64,000 bases of DNA. Origin: Enterococcus_G camelliae. Its GTDB lineage: Bacteria; Bacillota; Bacilli; Lactobacillales; Enterococcaceae. The translations under genes were made by a program, and so were the position numbers. The DNA is taken from the NCBI RefSeq assembly GCF_042685105.1, contig NZ_JBHUMO010000072.1, positions 77,811 through 141,810 on the forward strand, given 5' to 3'. This document shows positions 1 to 8,056 of this stretch, in pieces. Below the pieces are notes generated by a model that saw only the letters and a program-made list of their open reading frames with translations, was not told the DNA's origin and did not search any database. How positions within the stretch are numbered: position 1 is the first letter of the stretch; every line of letters starts with the position of its first letter.

Positions 1-756
1 ATAGAAAAACTCACCCACACGGTTCATAATGACCTGTTCTAACTCATCTAAAAGTTGTTGTCCTTCAGATGCTGTTGTGCATTTAACAGTTAAACGCAAA
101 GTCACTTCATTAGGTTTTGCATAAGGTGCTACTGTTGGATTGGTTTGTTTGTCAATTAAATCCTTTAATTCCGTGACTAATCGTGATTCACCAATACCAT
201 AAAACCGTAAAACTCGGGAGATGAGTTGCTCTTCTTGAATAAATTGCTTTTTCAATAATGGAATTGCTTGCTCATATACCATTGGCTTCAATTCATTTGG
301 TGGACCAGGCAAAAGCAAGTAATTAACAGTTGGTGCTTGATAGAAAATACCTACCGCCAACCCCGTTCGATTGGCCAATCCCGTCCCGCCTTCAATAATT
401 AGCGCTTGAAGTAAATTATTTTCGGTCATAGGTTGTTCACGTTTTTCAAAGAAGCGTTGCAATTTTTGGTACCCTGCTTCATCACGAACCAATGTTTTTC
501 CTACATGTTTAGCAACCACTTGTTTGGTCAAATCATCTTCGGTTGGCCCTAATCCTCCACACAAAACGACCAAGTCGCTTCGTGTATCTGCTAATTTTAG
601 TACAGTCTCTAGTCGGTCTGAATTGTCTCCTACAACTGTATGGTAATACACTTCAAATCCTAGACTTGCTAGTTCTTCTGATAAAAATGTTGCATTTGTA
701 TTCACGACTTGCCCTAATAGCAACTCTGTTCCTACTGCAATAATTTCCGCTCTCAT
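1..756 (-). CDS. cinA: CinA-like protein, 3' part outside window
   Basis: N-terminal 252 codons of a competence/damage-inducible CinA family protein; the C-terminal part runs off the left edge (family members are about 410 residues). The visible part is the molybdopterin-binding-like domain: it begins MRAEIIAVGTELLLGQVVNT and carries the LCGGLGPTEDD segment (about residues 70-80) and the LLLPGPPNE loop typical of this fold. Start chosen at the ATG whose upstream AGGAG is well placed. It follows pgsA on the same strand, the usual Firmicutes order rodZ-like, pgsA, cinA, often followed by recA. Known CinA proteins act in NMN deamidation or in recruiting RecA during competence; which applies here cannot be told. 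Confidence 0.9.
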   Translation of the reverse strand, partial: MRAEIIAVGTELLLGQVVNTNATFLSEELASLGFEVYYHTVVGDNSDRLETVLKLADTRSDLVVLCGGLGPTEDDLTKQVVAKHVGKTLVRDEAGYQKLQRFFEKREQPMTENNLLQALIIEGGTGLANRTGLAVGIFYQAPTVNYLLLPGPPNELKPMVYEQAIPLLKKQFIQEEQLISRVLRFYGIGESRLVTELKDLIDKQTNPTVAPYAKPNEVTLRLTVKCTTASEGQQLLDELEQVIMNRVGEFFY

Positions 757-818
757 TTTTCCACTCCTAACTATAAATACGCATTTCAGCCGTAATCATT
801 CTATAACAAAAAAATTTT

Positions 819-911
819 AAAAAAGAACCGAACCACAAAACGAAGAAGTAGTTAGGTTGATTGCTACACAAGTGTGCAACAAGGTACAACTACGGTCTTT
901 TTGCAGTTCGG
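819..911 (-). terminator. Intrinsic terminator after pgsA
   Basis: On the minus strand a 13-bp stem (CCGAACTGCAAAA with TTTTGTGGTTCGG, two G-U pairs) closes a large hairpin with an inner GTAGTT/AACTAC stem, followed by TTC and six Ts. It lies between pgsA and cinA, so cinA may need its own promoter or read-through. Confidence 0.75.
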
Positions 912-924
912 AAATCGTGCTTAA

Positions 925-1503
925 TTACATAGAATCTTTAAAAACAGCTGTATTTTTTGCAAAATAATCAGCGCCTGAATAAATCGTGAAAATTAAACAA
1001 ACATACAACATTATTTGAGCAAATGGTATACCTAACCAATAAAAAGGAACATTGTTCAAAAATAAGAAAATAATCGCGACCATTTGCGTCGCTGTTTTTA
1101 TTTTTCCTGGCCAAGCAGCTGCCATGACTTCGCCACCTTCTACAAGTAACAAACGCAGTCCCGTCACCGCTAATTCGCGACAAACAATAATTGCTACGAC
1201 CCAACCCGGTGCTTTCCCTAGTTCTACTAATAAAATAAATGCCGTCATCACTAGCATTTTATCAGCAAGGGGATCAGCAAATTTACCAAAGTTGGTAACC
1301 AAGCCTTGTGCACGTGCAATATGCCCATCTAACCAGTCAGTAAAACTTGCCACTGCGAAAACGACAGCAGCGACCAAATGAGTAATCGGAAGTTGGAACG
1401 AATCTGGTCCTAATACTCCCCAATCTAGGGGTAAGGCTAGTAACAAAATAAAAATTGGAATCATAATAATACGTAATACTGTTAATTTATTTGGTAAATT
1501 CAC
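925..1503 (-). CDS. pgsA: CDP-diacylglycerol-glycerol-3-phosphate 3-phosphatidyltransferase
   Basis: Phosphatidylglycerophosphate synthase, 192 residues, an integral membrane enzyme that makes phosphatidylglycerol phosphate from CDP-diacylglycerol. The CDP-alcohol phosphatidyltransferase signature D-x2-D-G-x2-A-R-x8-G-x3-D-x3-D is complete (DWLDGHIARAQG then GKFADPLADK, about residues 56-84), followed by several hydrophobic membrane segments. The start is a GTG with AAGGAG seven bases upstream. It lies 20 bp after the RodZ-like gene and is probably cotranscribed with it; a strong hairpin terminator follows. Length and motif fit the family, so the call is secure. Confidence 0.95.
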   Translation of the reverse strand: MNLPNKLTVLRIIMIPIFILLLALPLDWGVLGPDSFQLPITHLVAAVVFAVASFTDWLDGHIARAQGLVTNFGKFADPLADKMLVMTAFILLVELGKAPGWVVAIIVCRELAVTGLRLLLVEGGEVMAAAWPGKIKTATQMVAIIFLFLNNVPFYWLGIPFAQIMLYVCLIFTIYSGADYFAKNTAVFKDSM

Positions 1504-1523
1504 TTTTTTTCTCCTTCGGTTTC

Positions 1524-2408
1524 TTATTCACGGTAAGAGATTGCTAAAGTCACATTCTTTTTTAGCAATGAATACTGCGGATCATTGAAATCAAGTGCTT
1601 GATTGTTTGCCTTAATGTCTATATAGGCACTTGCTCCCAACACAATTGTCGCATTCGTCGTTCCTTCTGGTAACGTATAGCTTTGTGTTTCGCCAGTTTC
1701 AAAAGTATTTTGGTAAACATACGCATTATTTACTAATACACCCACCCAGCAACGACCATTTTTGCCGGTAAAAGATAATTCAATTGGATTTTTAGCATCT
1801 GTAACGGTCAACGTTGCTTGATCTTGCGTTGATTGTGTCCGCTCAATTTTCATTTCTTTTTCCTTCTTTTCGGAAGAAGAAGGTGTGGTAGATGATTGGC
1901 TCGTGTTTTCCTTGCTAGATTCAGATTCAGAACGAACTTGATTATTGACAGAAATCGAAGAATCATTTTGTGCAATCATCGGTTTAGACGTACGGTTGCT
2001 CCATGACATATAAAATACGACAACCAACACCGTCATGGCAATCAAAGCCAATAAAATAACTGGTAGATAGTCAATCCAGACCTTCTTTTGCTTCTCAGCT
2101 ACATGCTGCGCTTTTCTTGAACCTTGAATGTGCTCTGGTTGTGGCCTTTGCGGAAGAGCCGGACCGAATTCAGCTTTTCCATCGAAGACAGCAACCAAAT
2201 AATCCCCATCAAGACCAACAACTGTTGCATATTGACGAATAAAGGATCGGACATAATACGTTCCTGGAAGACGATCAAAGGTCCCCTCCTCCAATGCTTC
2301 TAGATAGCGTTTCTGAATTTTGGTTTTTTGCTGCAATTCATCAATTGTAATTTTTTTATTTAAACGGGCTTCCCGCAATTGTGCGCCAATTAAAATCTCA
2401 TTGCTCAC
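1524..2408 (-). CDS. ymfM: RodZ-like cytoskeletal HTH membrane protein
   Basis: 294-residue protein with a RodZ layout: an N-terminal Xre-type helix-turn-helix (about residues 7-70, with TYYVRSFIRQYA typical of the family), one membrane helix (about 112-133), a Ser/Thr/Lys-rich linker (about 150-195) and a C-terminal DUF4115-type beta domain outside the cell. RodZ proteins link MreB to the elongation machinery. The start is GTG with GGAG eleven bases upstream. It sits just upstream of pgsA as in Bacillus (ymfM-pgsA). No YmfI-like reductase gene lies between it and ymfH, although one is found there in Bacillus. Confidence 0.85.
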   Translation of the reverse strand: MSNEILIGAQLREARLNKKITIDELQQKTKIQKRYLEALEEGTFDRLPGTYYVRSFIRQYATVVGLDGDYLVAVFDGKAEFGPALPQRPQPEHIQGSRKAQHVAEKQKKVWIDYLPVILLALIAMTVLVVVFYMSWSNRTSKPMIAQNDSSISVNNQVRSESESSKENTSQSSTTPSSSEKKEKEMKIERTQSTQDQATLTVTDAKNPIELSFTGKNGRCWVGVLVNNAYVYQNTFETGETQSYTLPEGTTNATIVLGASAYIDIKANNQALDFNDPQYSLLKKNVTLAISYRE

Positions 2409-2521
2409 TCGTTCATCTACTCCAGTCTAACTTGCTTACTTTTCTCTTTTGTTTGCTTCCTGTTTAAAGATACCACAAATTGAACCGGTCTGGTGGATAA
2501 ACGAACTAGTTTACACTTTTT

Positions 2522-3847
2522 TTAAACGATTTTTGAGGAAGATTCGTGTCCGTTCTTGTCTAGTGGCTCAACGTAAAAGCGACTAAATGCCTTTGGTTTA
2601 AGAAACACCTTACCCGCCGCAAAGATATCTTTTAATTGAATCGCTTGAATCACTTCTGGTAAATCAAATAATGTCACGTCTTCATACAACTCTTGCGTAA
2701 ATTGATTGGCGATGTATTCTAGCGAGTTAAGCGATTGAAAGTACTTCCCTAACATTTTTTTCTTTACTAACACCAGATTCTCTTCGTTTAGATCATCATT
2801 TTCTTCAAAACCTAACAGAAGCGCCGTCATGGCTTCACAAAATGCAGTCGGTTGATCTGTATCTGTTGAAAAATCAGCCAAATGAAACCCTCGATCCATT
2901 GTAAATTCAAAGCCAAAGGTATCATCCAAAATGCCACGATTGTACAAATCTAAATACGCTTTAGAGGTCGATCCTACTAATAACTGAAGCAACAGCTGAA
3001 TAGCCGTTCGGAATACCACGCGTTCACGAGCATCCACTGGCAAGTTCTGTTCCAGCCCTTTTACACCAAGAACCGCTTTCTTCCGTGTAACTGGCAATTG
3101 AATTGTAGCAAATGGTTGTACTTCTTCATAGGTTTGTTCTGGAAAATAACGCACAATTTTCCGATGAGCAGGGAAAGATTTTTTCGCCTGGTTTTCCTTT
3201 ATAAAGGTAATCATTTGTAAAGGATCAAAATCACCTACAATAAATAAGGTCATGTTGCTCGGATGATAGAAAGTCTGATAACAATGATACAAATCCTCTG
3301 CCGTGATTTCAGCAATACTCTCGATTGAACCCGCAATATCGACATGCAGTGGATGATTAGGATACATATTCCCTAAAATACCAAAAAACTGTCGCCAACC
3401 AGCATCATCATTATACATTTGAATTTCTTGGCCAATGATTCCCTTCTCTTTTTCGACAGTCTCTTTCGTAAAATAAGGCTCTTGCACAAAATCTAATAAG
3501 GTTGCTAGACTCTCAAAAACATAGTCACTTGTTGAAAATAGATAACTCGTACGAGTAAAACTGGTAAAAGCATTTGCTGATGCGCCAAACTTACTAAATG
3601 TTTGAAAAATATCGCCTTCTTCTTTTTCAAAGAGTTTGTGCTCCAAAAAATGGGCAATGCCATCTGGAACCTGATCCAACGATTCTCCTTCATAGCCAAA
3701 TTTATTATCAATTGACCCATAGTTTGTACTGAATAGTCCGTACGTTTTGTGATACCCTGCTTTCGGTAATAAAAAAACTTTTAAGCCGTTGGGTAATACT
3801 TCTCGATAAAGTACCTCATGAATTTGTTTGTATTCAAGCTTCTCCAT
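2522..3847 (-). CDS. ymfH: M16 family zinc peptidase YmfH/YfmH
   Basis: 441-residue M16 (pitrilysin/insulinase-like) peptidase. The inverted zinc motif HxxEH is present as HFLEH near residue 67 (IAHFLEHKLFEKEEGD), so this is the catalytic half of the ymfF/ymfH pair. The family has been linked to maturation of secreted or modified products and, in current naming, to EF-P modification; the substrate is unknown. Two ATGs lie six bases apart. The ribosome site GGGGAGG touches the first one and is six bases before the second, so the second is taken. The start overlaps the end of ymfF, implying translational coupling. Confidence 0.85.
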   Translation of the reverse strand: MEKLEYKQIHEVLYREVLPNGLKVFLLPKAGYHKTYGLFSTNYGSIDNKFGYEGESLDQVPDGIAHFLEHKLFEKEEGDIFQTFSKFGASANAFTSFTRTSYLFSTSDYVFESLATLLDFVQEPYFTKETVEKEKGIIGQEIQMYNDDAGWRQFFGILGNMYPNHPLHVDIAGSIESIAEITAEDLYHCYQTFYHPSNMTLFIVGDFDPLQMITFIKENQAKKSFPAHRKIVRYFPEQTYEEVQPFATIQLPVTRKKAVLGVKGLEQNLPVDARERVVFRTAIQLLLQLLVGSTSKAYLDLYNRGILDDTFGFEFTMDRGFHLADFSTDTDQPTAFCEAMTALLLGFEENDDLNEENLVLVKKKMLGKYFQSLNSLEYIANQFTQELYEDVTLFDLPEVIQAIQLKDIFAAGKVFLKPKAFSRFYVEPLDKNGHESSSKIV

Positions 3848-5108
3848 GCTCATCCTCCCCTTCTAAAAAGAAAATTGCTTGCAAGGAAAGTCGATTTGCA
3901 AGTTGTTGAACATCTTCTTTCGTGACTGCTGCTAACTCTTCCAGCCATTGCTCTTCTGATTTTTTGGCTTTTGGTAACCAAGCTTCATAATAAACTTTTT
4001 CCATTAAATTTTGAGCGTAATCTTTCCCCAAATAATACTGAGTCTTGATTCGTTCCTTGGTTTGTTGCAACTCTAATGGCGTTATCTCCCCTCGTTTCAA
4101 GGCATCAAGTTGTTCATGAATCAATTTCAAAACTCGATTGCGATTCTTACTATCAATCCCTGTCTGAACCGTCACCATTCCGCGAAATAAATCTAAATTG
4201 CTAGATGCATAGTAGGCTAAACTTTCTTTTTCCCGTACATTTAAAAAGAGCTTCGAATGCGAAAATCCACCAAAAAGTCCGTTAAACACCATCGCTGGAA
4301 AACGAAAGACATCATCATAATATACATCTAAGTGGTAGGCCAAATTTAGTTTTGCTTGAACAACAGGTTCGATGACCGTTTTTTCCCGAATGACATTCGT
4401 CACGTCAAACTCCGAAAAAATCTCTGGATGGACTCGCTCCGTTTTCGGCCAATCCCAACTTTCAAATGCCTGTTCCACTTCATTGGCCGAAATGTCTCCA
4501 ACCACAAAAATATCAACTTGATCCTCTTGAAGCATGGATTGGTACGTCGCCACCAATGAAGTAGCTGTACACTCACGAACCCCCGCCATCGTTCCGAAAC
4601 TAGGTATTTTCTGATCGACATCATCTGCAAAATAGAGTTCTTGCACTTGAAGCGACGCCCAAGTCTGTTTGTCTTCTTCTAAACTACCTAGATAGGCCAT
4701 CAAATTTTCTTGCTCTAACTGAAAGGTTTGTTCATCAAATCGTTCATTGGTGATATTGGGCGAGAACAAAATCTCTTTCAAAAAAGAAAGGACCTGGGTA
4801 AATAAGTTTTCGTCCCCTACGTAGTTACCGTTCACTACATTCATTGAAACATTTACTTGATGCAAGTTGCCTTTTTTGGCAACATTAATACCAAAACTTG
4901 CACCATACAAAGCTGCTAATTCTTTGCTAAGAGCCGTTTGTGTTGGAAAATGAAGACTATTGGTTTCGAGTAAACTGGTTAAAAGCGTCCGTGCTGCTGC
5001 TGTCTTAGCAGAATGACGGGTGGTAAAACGAACCAAAATACGAATCGTTTTAAATTTTTTTGTTGAAATCGTCGTTACCGTTACACCTGGTTGAATTTGT
5101 TTTGTCAT
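3834..5108 (-). CDS. ymfF: M16 family non-catalytic peptidase homologue YmfF/YfmF
   Basis: 424-residue partner of YmfH. It has the M16 fold, but the region that should carry HxxEH (around TRHSAKTAAARTLLTS, about residues 34-49) lacks it, as expected for the inactive subunit of such pairs. The start is the ATG of MTKQIQPG, eight bases after AAGGAG; a longer frame upstream has no usable ribosome site. It overlaps ymfH by 14 bp, so the two are made together. A clear extended -10 promoter lies 35 bp upstream, divergent from mscL. Confidence 0.85.
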   Translation of the reverse strand: MTKQIQPGVTVTTISTKKFKTIRILVRFTTRHSAKTAAARTLLTSLLETNSLHFPTQTALSKELAALYGASFGINVAKKGNLHQVNVSMNVVNGNYVGDENLFTQVLSFLKEILFSPNITNERFDEQTFQLEQENLMAYLGSLEEDKQTWASLQVQELYFADDVDQKIPSFGTMAGVRECTATSLVATYQSMLQEDQVDIFVVGDISANEVEQAFESWDWPKTERVHPEIFSEFDVTNVIREKTVIEPVVQAKLNLAYHLDVYYDDVFRFPAMVFNGLFGGFSHSKLFLNVREKESLAYYASSNLDLFRGMVTVQTGIDSKNRNRVLKLIHEQLDALKRGEITPLELQQTKERIKTQYYLGKDYAQNLMEKVYYEAWLPKAKKSEEQWLEELAAVTKEDVQQLANRLSLQAIFFLEGEDEHGEA

Positions 5109-5142
5109 TTGTTCGACTCCTTCATTACTTGTCCTATCGGAA

Positions 5143-5151
5143 ATTATAACA
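5143..5151 (-). promoter_or_regulatory. Extended -10 promoter for ymfF-ymfH
   Basis: The minus strand reads TGTTATAAT, an extended -10 with a perfect TATAAT, 35 bp before the ymfF ATG. No good -35 is visible, as is usual for extended -10 promoters. It is divergent to mscL. Confidence 0.6.
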
Positions 5152-5254
5152 TACCCCAACTATACGGAAAATGAAGAGAACCCGAGTATTTTATTTTTAA
5201 AATGAAAGAATATTCGCTATACTGATTTGGAAGAGATGGGGGAGGTGAAACAAG

Positions 5255-5683
5255 ATGAAAAAAATGCTTGGAGAATTCAAAGAATTCATCATGAAAGGTG
5301 ACGTGCTTGACTTAGCTGTCGGTGTTGTTATTGGTAGTGCTTTTACTGCGATTGTTGGAAAAGTTGTTGAAGGCTTAATTACACCACTTGTTGGATTGGT
5401 GATTTCATTTATTCCAGGAACAAAAAATGGCAATCTGGAAGATTCATTAAATATTTTGGATGTAAAAGTAAATGGTGTTACTTTCCAATTTGGCGATGTT
5501 ATTAGTGCAATTATTACATTCCTGATTACCGGTTTTGTCCTATTTTTAGTTGTTCGTACTGCGAACCGTGCCAAAAAAATACACGAAAAACCAGCTGTCA
5601 TTGTGGAAGCAGCACCAACTTCTGAAGATTATTTAGCTGAAATTCGTGACTTACTAAAAGCACAATCCACAGATAAAAAGTAG
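5255..5683 (+). CDS. mscL: Large-conductance mechanosensitive channel MscL
   Basis: 142-residue membrane channel that opens under hypo-osmotic stress. It begins MKKMLGEFKEFIMKGDVLDL and continues into the Gly-rich TM1 (about residues 14-45) and TM2 (about 77-100), with a charged C-terminal helix ending in KAQSTDKK; length and pattern match the family. The ribosome site GGGGGAGG lies well placed before the ATG. A TATACT -10 lies at 5218-5223 with a weak -35. It is a monocistronic unit closed by a long bidirectional hairpin. Confidence 0.95.
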   Translation: MKKMLGEFKEFIMKGDVLDLAVGVVIGSAFTAIVGKVVEGLITPLVGLVISFIPGTKNGNLEDSLNILDVKVNGVTFQFGDVISAIITFLITGFVLFLVVRTANRAKKIHEKPAVIVEAAPTSEDYLAEIRDLLKAQSTDKK

Positions 5684-5714
5684 CCTTTTGGATGATTACT
5701 TTTTTCTCACATTT

Positions 5715-5766
5715 GAATGAAACAAAAAAATGAGAAAGACGTCTTTCTCATTTTTTTGTTTCATTC
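5715..5766. terminator. Bidirectional terminator, 26-bp perfect palindrome
   Basis: The two 26-base arms (5715-5740 and 5741-5766) are exact reverse complements with no spacer; the core is TGAGAAAGACGTCTTTCTCA flanked by A7 and T7 tracts. It lies between the convergent mscL and the reductase gene and can terminate both. Confidence 0.85.
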
Positions 5767-5830
5767 TTCTTTGGTTAAAATTATTGGCTCCATATTTGTT
5801 AAGGTATTTCGTTTGCAAGGCTTGAGCGTA

Positions 5831-6412
5831 TTAATGAAAAACACCAAAACCACCAGTCCAACTGATTTTTTCTGCAGCCGCTAAACTAATTTGCAAAAAG
5901 CCCATTGCTTCTAGCTCACGTGCTCGTTTTAGACTTCCAGCGTCCAATACAGCCAAATCACTTCCAGCTAATGCTTCGGTCACAATTTTTTTCGCTTCTT
6001 GATCATCAGATGCTAGTAAGACAGTTGTTTGGTGTTGCCCTGCGACTTTTTTTGTTGCCAATGTTGCTGCAAATGTTGTATTGAACCCTTTAACTAGTTT
6101 TGAATCCGTTGCTTGTTTCGCAATTTCCGCTGCTGCTGAGCTATCTGCCGGCACAACCAAATCATCAAAGGTATCAAAATTCACCGGATTGGTTATATCA
6201 ACAATTATTTTGCCTTTTAATTCCTCAGCAAAATTAGCTAAAATACTTGATACAGCAGGATAGGGTACAGCCAACACAACAATTTCACCTATCGTCACTT
6301 CATTTTTTGGTGTTGCTGAGCCGACATAATGAACAGTATTCCCCGCATCTTCAAAATTTTTTCCAATTGCTTGTCCCATATTTCCTTTTCCAAAAATTGT
6401 TACATTCATCAT
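5831..6412 (-). CDS. NAD(P)-binding F420-reductase-like oxidoreductase
   Basis: 193-residue Rossmann-fold protein of the NADPH-dependent F420 reductase/diaphorase type. The N-terminus MMNVTIFGKGNMGQAIG has the GxGxxG nucleotide loop, followed by VVLAVPYPAV and DITNPVNFDTFDD, and a C-terminal substrate-side segment RARELEAMGFLQI. Relatives in lactic bacteria act on flavins, quinones or electrophiles; enterococci are not known to make F420, so the true substrate is open. The first ATG is used, eight bases after AAGGAGG. Upstream sits a dyad that looks like the operator of an HxlR-type redox regulator. Confidence 0.75.
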   Translation of the reverse strand: MMNVTIFGKGNMGQAIGKNFEDAGNTVHYVGSATPKNEVTIGEIVVLAVPYPAVSSILANFAEELKGKIIVDITNPVNFDTFDDLVVPADSSAAAEIAKQATDSKLVKGFNTTFAATLATKKVAGQHQTTVLLASDDQEAKKIVTEALAGSDLAVLDAGSLKRARELEAMGFLQISLAAAEKISWTGGFGVFH

Positions 6413-6449
6413 TGTATAATCCTCCTTCGTAGTTATCTACCATAAGCTC

Positions 6450-6503
6450 ATCCTATACCTTGGAGTAAAGAAAGCCAAATAAAATGACTTACTTTTTGTA
6501 AGT
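6450..6503 (-). promoter_or_regulatory. Promoter and dyad operator of the reductase gene
   Basis: On the minus strand TTGGCT (6473-6478) and TAGGAT (6450-6455) are 17 bp apart. Just upstream, 6487-6503, is the dyad ACTTAC-TTTTT-GTAAGT, the kind of site bound by HxlR/MarR-type electrophile and redox sensors. The regulator gene is not in this window. Confidence 0.45.
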
Positions 6504-6513
6504 TTTTTTAGCT

Positions 6514-6545
6514 AAAAAAAATCAAGAACCATCTTGGCTCTTGAT
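6514..6545 (-). terminator. Intrinsic terminator after veg
   Basis: The minus strand has ATCAAGAGCCA-AGA-TGGTTCTTGAT followed by seven further Ts, starting eight bases past the veg stop codon. Confidence 0.85.
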
Positions 6546-6552
6546 CAGGCAT

Positions 6553-6798
6553 CTAAATTGCTTCGCTTAAAAATTCAATTTCCACTGTTTTCGTTAAAAT
6601 ATCAGAGTAACTATACGACACACGTTCGAATGAATTTTCTTCTGGATCCAAATCCACGACAAATACCGATGGATAGGTTTCTGCTAAAATTCCCTTTCGT
6701 TCCGTTTGACGTTTACGGCCAGTTTGTGCAACTAGCATCAATTCACACCCAATTTTGCATTCCAAGTCCTTTTTTATCGTCGCTAACGTTGTTGGCAT
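6553..6798 (-). CDS. veg: Veg family protein
   Basis: 81-residue Veg protein. The central block GILAETYPSVFVVDLD followed by ENSFERVSYSYSDILT is almost identical to Bacillus subtilis Veg. In B. subtilis Veg is abundant and affects biofilm matrix gene expression; its biochemical role is unclear. The start is the ATG of MPTTLATIKKDL, preceded by GAGGTGA; the longer frame (100 codons) starts before the promoter-proximal ribosome site and is rejected. It is a monocistronic unit with a near-consensus promoter and its own terminator, in keeping with the strong expression known for veg. Confidence 0.92.
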   Translation of the reverse strand: MPTTLATIKKDLECKIGCELMLVAQTGRKRQTERKGILAETYPSVFVVDLDPEENSFERVSYSYSDILTKTVEIEFLSEAI

Positions 6799-6817
6799 CG
6801 CATTCACCTCGAACTCA

Positions 6818-6846
6818 ATTGTATCATATAATGCTGAAAATTTCAA
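6818..6846 (-). promoter_or_regulatory. veg promoter
   Basis: The minus strand has TTGAAA (6841-6846), a 17-bp spacer and TACAAT (6818-6823), with TG one base before the -10. Only 19 bp separate the -10 from the chosen ATG, giving a very short leader. Confidence 0.75.
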
Positions 6847-6900
6847 CTTTATCATAAATTTCCAAAGGTTTCAATTATTTTTTTCATAATCCATAATTTT

Positions 6901-7452
6901 TTAACGAATTTCTTTTCTTATTTTGTTCATTGCTCGATTAAATGCACTTCCAACGGCACGTTGACTGACTTCCATGATATCGGAAATCTCCATCATTTCT
7001 TTGCCTTGTAAAAACAAATTTAAGACACGACGTTCCATCGGAGCACAATACGTAGGGTAGGCCGTCAATGCCTCTTTCACAATCAACCGACTCACCGGAT
7101 CATCTTTCGCATACCCCAAGACAACATCAAAAAATTCCGCGCCATATTCTTGCGTAATCATCTCATAGGAACTTGCATTCATTTCTGCCTGACGTTTGAC
7201 GGCTCGCTGCTTCCTCAATTTGCTAAAAATATGATTTTGAAAAGATTGTTTAAAAAAAGCGCCAAAGGTACTACCTAAAGTTTCATCATAAGAAGACCAA
7301 CATTTGTACAAAATAATTCTTCCTTCTTGTATCCAATCATCTTCCAACATGTCCCGAACATAATACTGAGATTGTAGGTTTAATATAACCGGTTGATACT
7401 TTTGAAACAGTACTTCTAACTCATCATCAACACACGAATTCGTTATCGGCAT
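6901..7452 (-). CDS. Sigma-70 family alternative sigma factor (SigH/ComX-like)
   Basis: 183-residue protein with sigma region 2 (about residues 10-75: ELEVLFQKYQPVILN, then DDWIQEGRIILYK) and a region 4 helix-turn-helix near the C-terminus (MMEISDIMEVSQRAVGS). It resembles SigH/ComX, which drive competence or stationary-phase genes in relatives. The start is the ATG of MPITNSC, eight bases after AGAGGAG; the upstream TTG start would swallow that site. It follows rae1, the same position sigH has in Bacillus. The rpmG-secE-nusG genes that often come next are absent here; veg follows instead. Confidence 0.8.
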   Translation of the reverse strand: MPITNSCVDDELEVLFQKYQPVILNLQSQYYVRDMLEDDWIQEGRIILYKCWSSYDETLGSTFGAFFKQSFQNHIFSKLRKQRAVKRQAEMNASSYEMITQEYGAEFFDVVLGYAKDDPVSRLIVKEALTAYPTYCAPMERRVLNLFLQGKEMMEISDIMEVSQRAVGSAFNRAMNKIRKEIR

Positions 7453-7522
7453 CTTTTTCACTCCTCTCAATTAGTGAGAAGAGCCTATCATAATTTTCGC
7501 TAGTTGTTTCTCATTTTGACAG

Positions 7523-8056
7523 TCAATCTTTCTTTTTCTTGCTTAATTCTTCAAGTTTTTCACTTAAAGATGACAACTGTTGATCATTCCAAGGAGAGTT
7601 GCGCCGATAATGAGTAAAATGAAGCTCTTTTTGGTGTTGTTGAATATCTTTTTCTGCTTTTTGCACGGTCTTATAAAGTTCCCGAGCCGAAGTTCTGAGT
7701 GCACCTTGCGAGAAAATCACCCATTGTTCTGCTAAATCACTTGTTGCCACAGTAACTTGGGTCAACAGCGTATTCATTTCACCAGCTATTCGTTCAATAT
7801 AACTATCCGCAGTTTCACCTTCTTCAGTAAACACCACTTCAAGCTGGTATTTTTTATAACTTTGAGTAACTCCGGGCACAAATTGTGCGTCAAATACGAC
7901 AATTATTTCGAGGCCTTCATATTTTGCCATATTGGATAGTCGTTGCAATAATTGTTCCCGTGCTTCTTCCATTCGGTCTTGATTTTTTAAGGCAACCAGT
8001 TCTGGCCAAGCACCAATCATATTATAGCCATCTACAATCAAAAGGTTTTTTTTCAT
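7523..8056 (-). CDS. rae1: NYN-domain ribosome-associated endoribonuclease Rae1/YacP
   Basis: 177-residue YacP family protein. The NYN/PIN-like nuclease domain begins LLIVDGYNMIGAWPEL and includes VVFDAQFVPG and FTEEGETADSYIER, the acidic residues expected at the active site. In B. subtilis Rae1 enters the ribosomal A site and cleaves mRNA in a translation-dependent way. The C-terminal tail is Lys-rich. The start ATG overlaps the rlmB stop by four bases (ATGA), so it is translationally coupled with rlmB. Confidence 0.9.
   Translation of the reverse strand: MKKNLLIVDGYNMIGAWPELVALKNQDRMEEAREQLLQRLSNMAKYEGLEIIVVFDAQFVPGVTQSYKKYQLEVVFTEEGETADSYIERIAGEMNTLLTQVTVATSDLAEQWVIFSQGALRTSARELYKTVQKAEKDIQQHQKELHFTHYRRNSPWNDQQLSSLSEKLEELSKKKKD

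Noticed and set aside
543..743. 66-codon plus-strand ORF
   Set aside because: It is the shadow of cinA on the opposite strand; no ribosome site.
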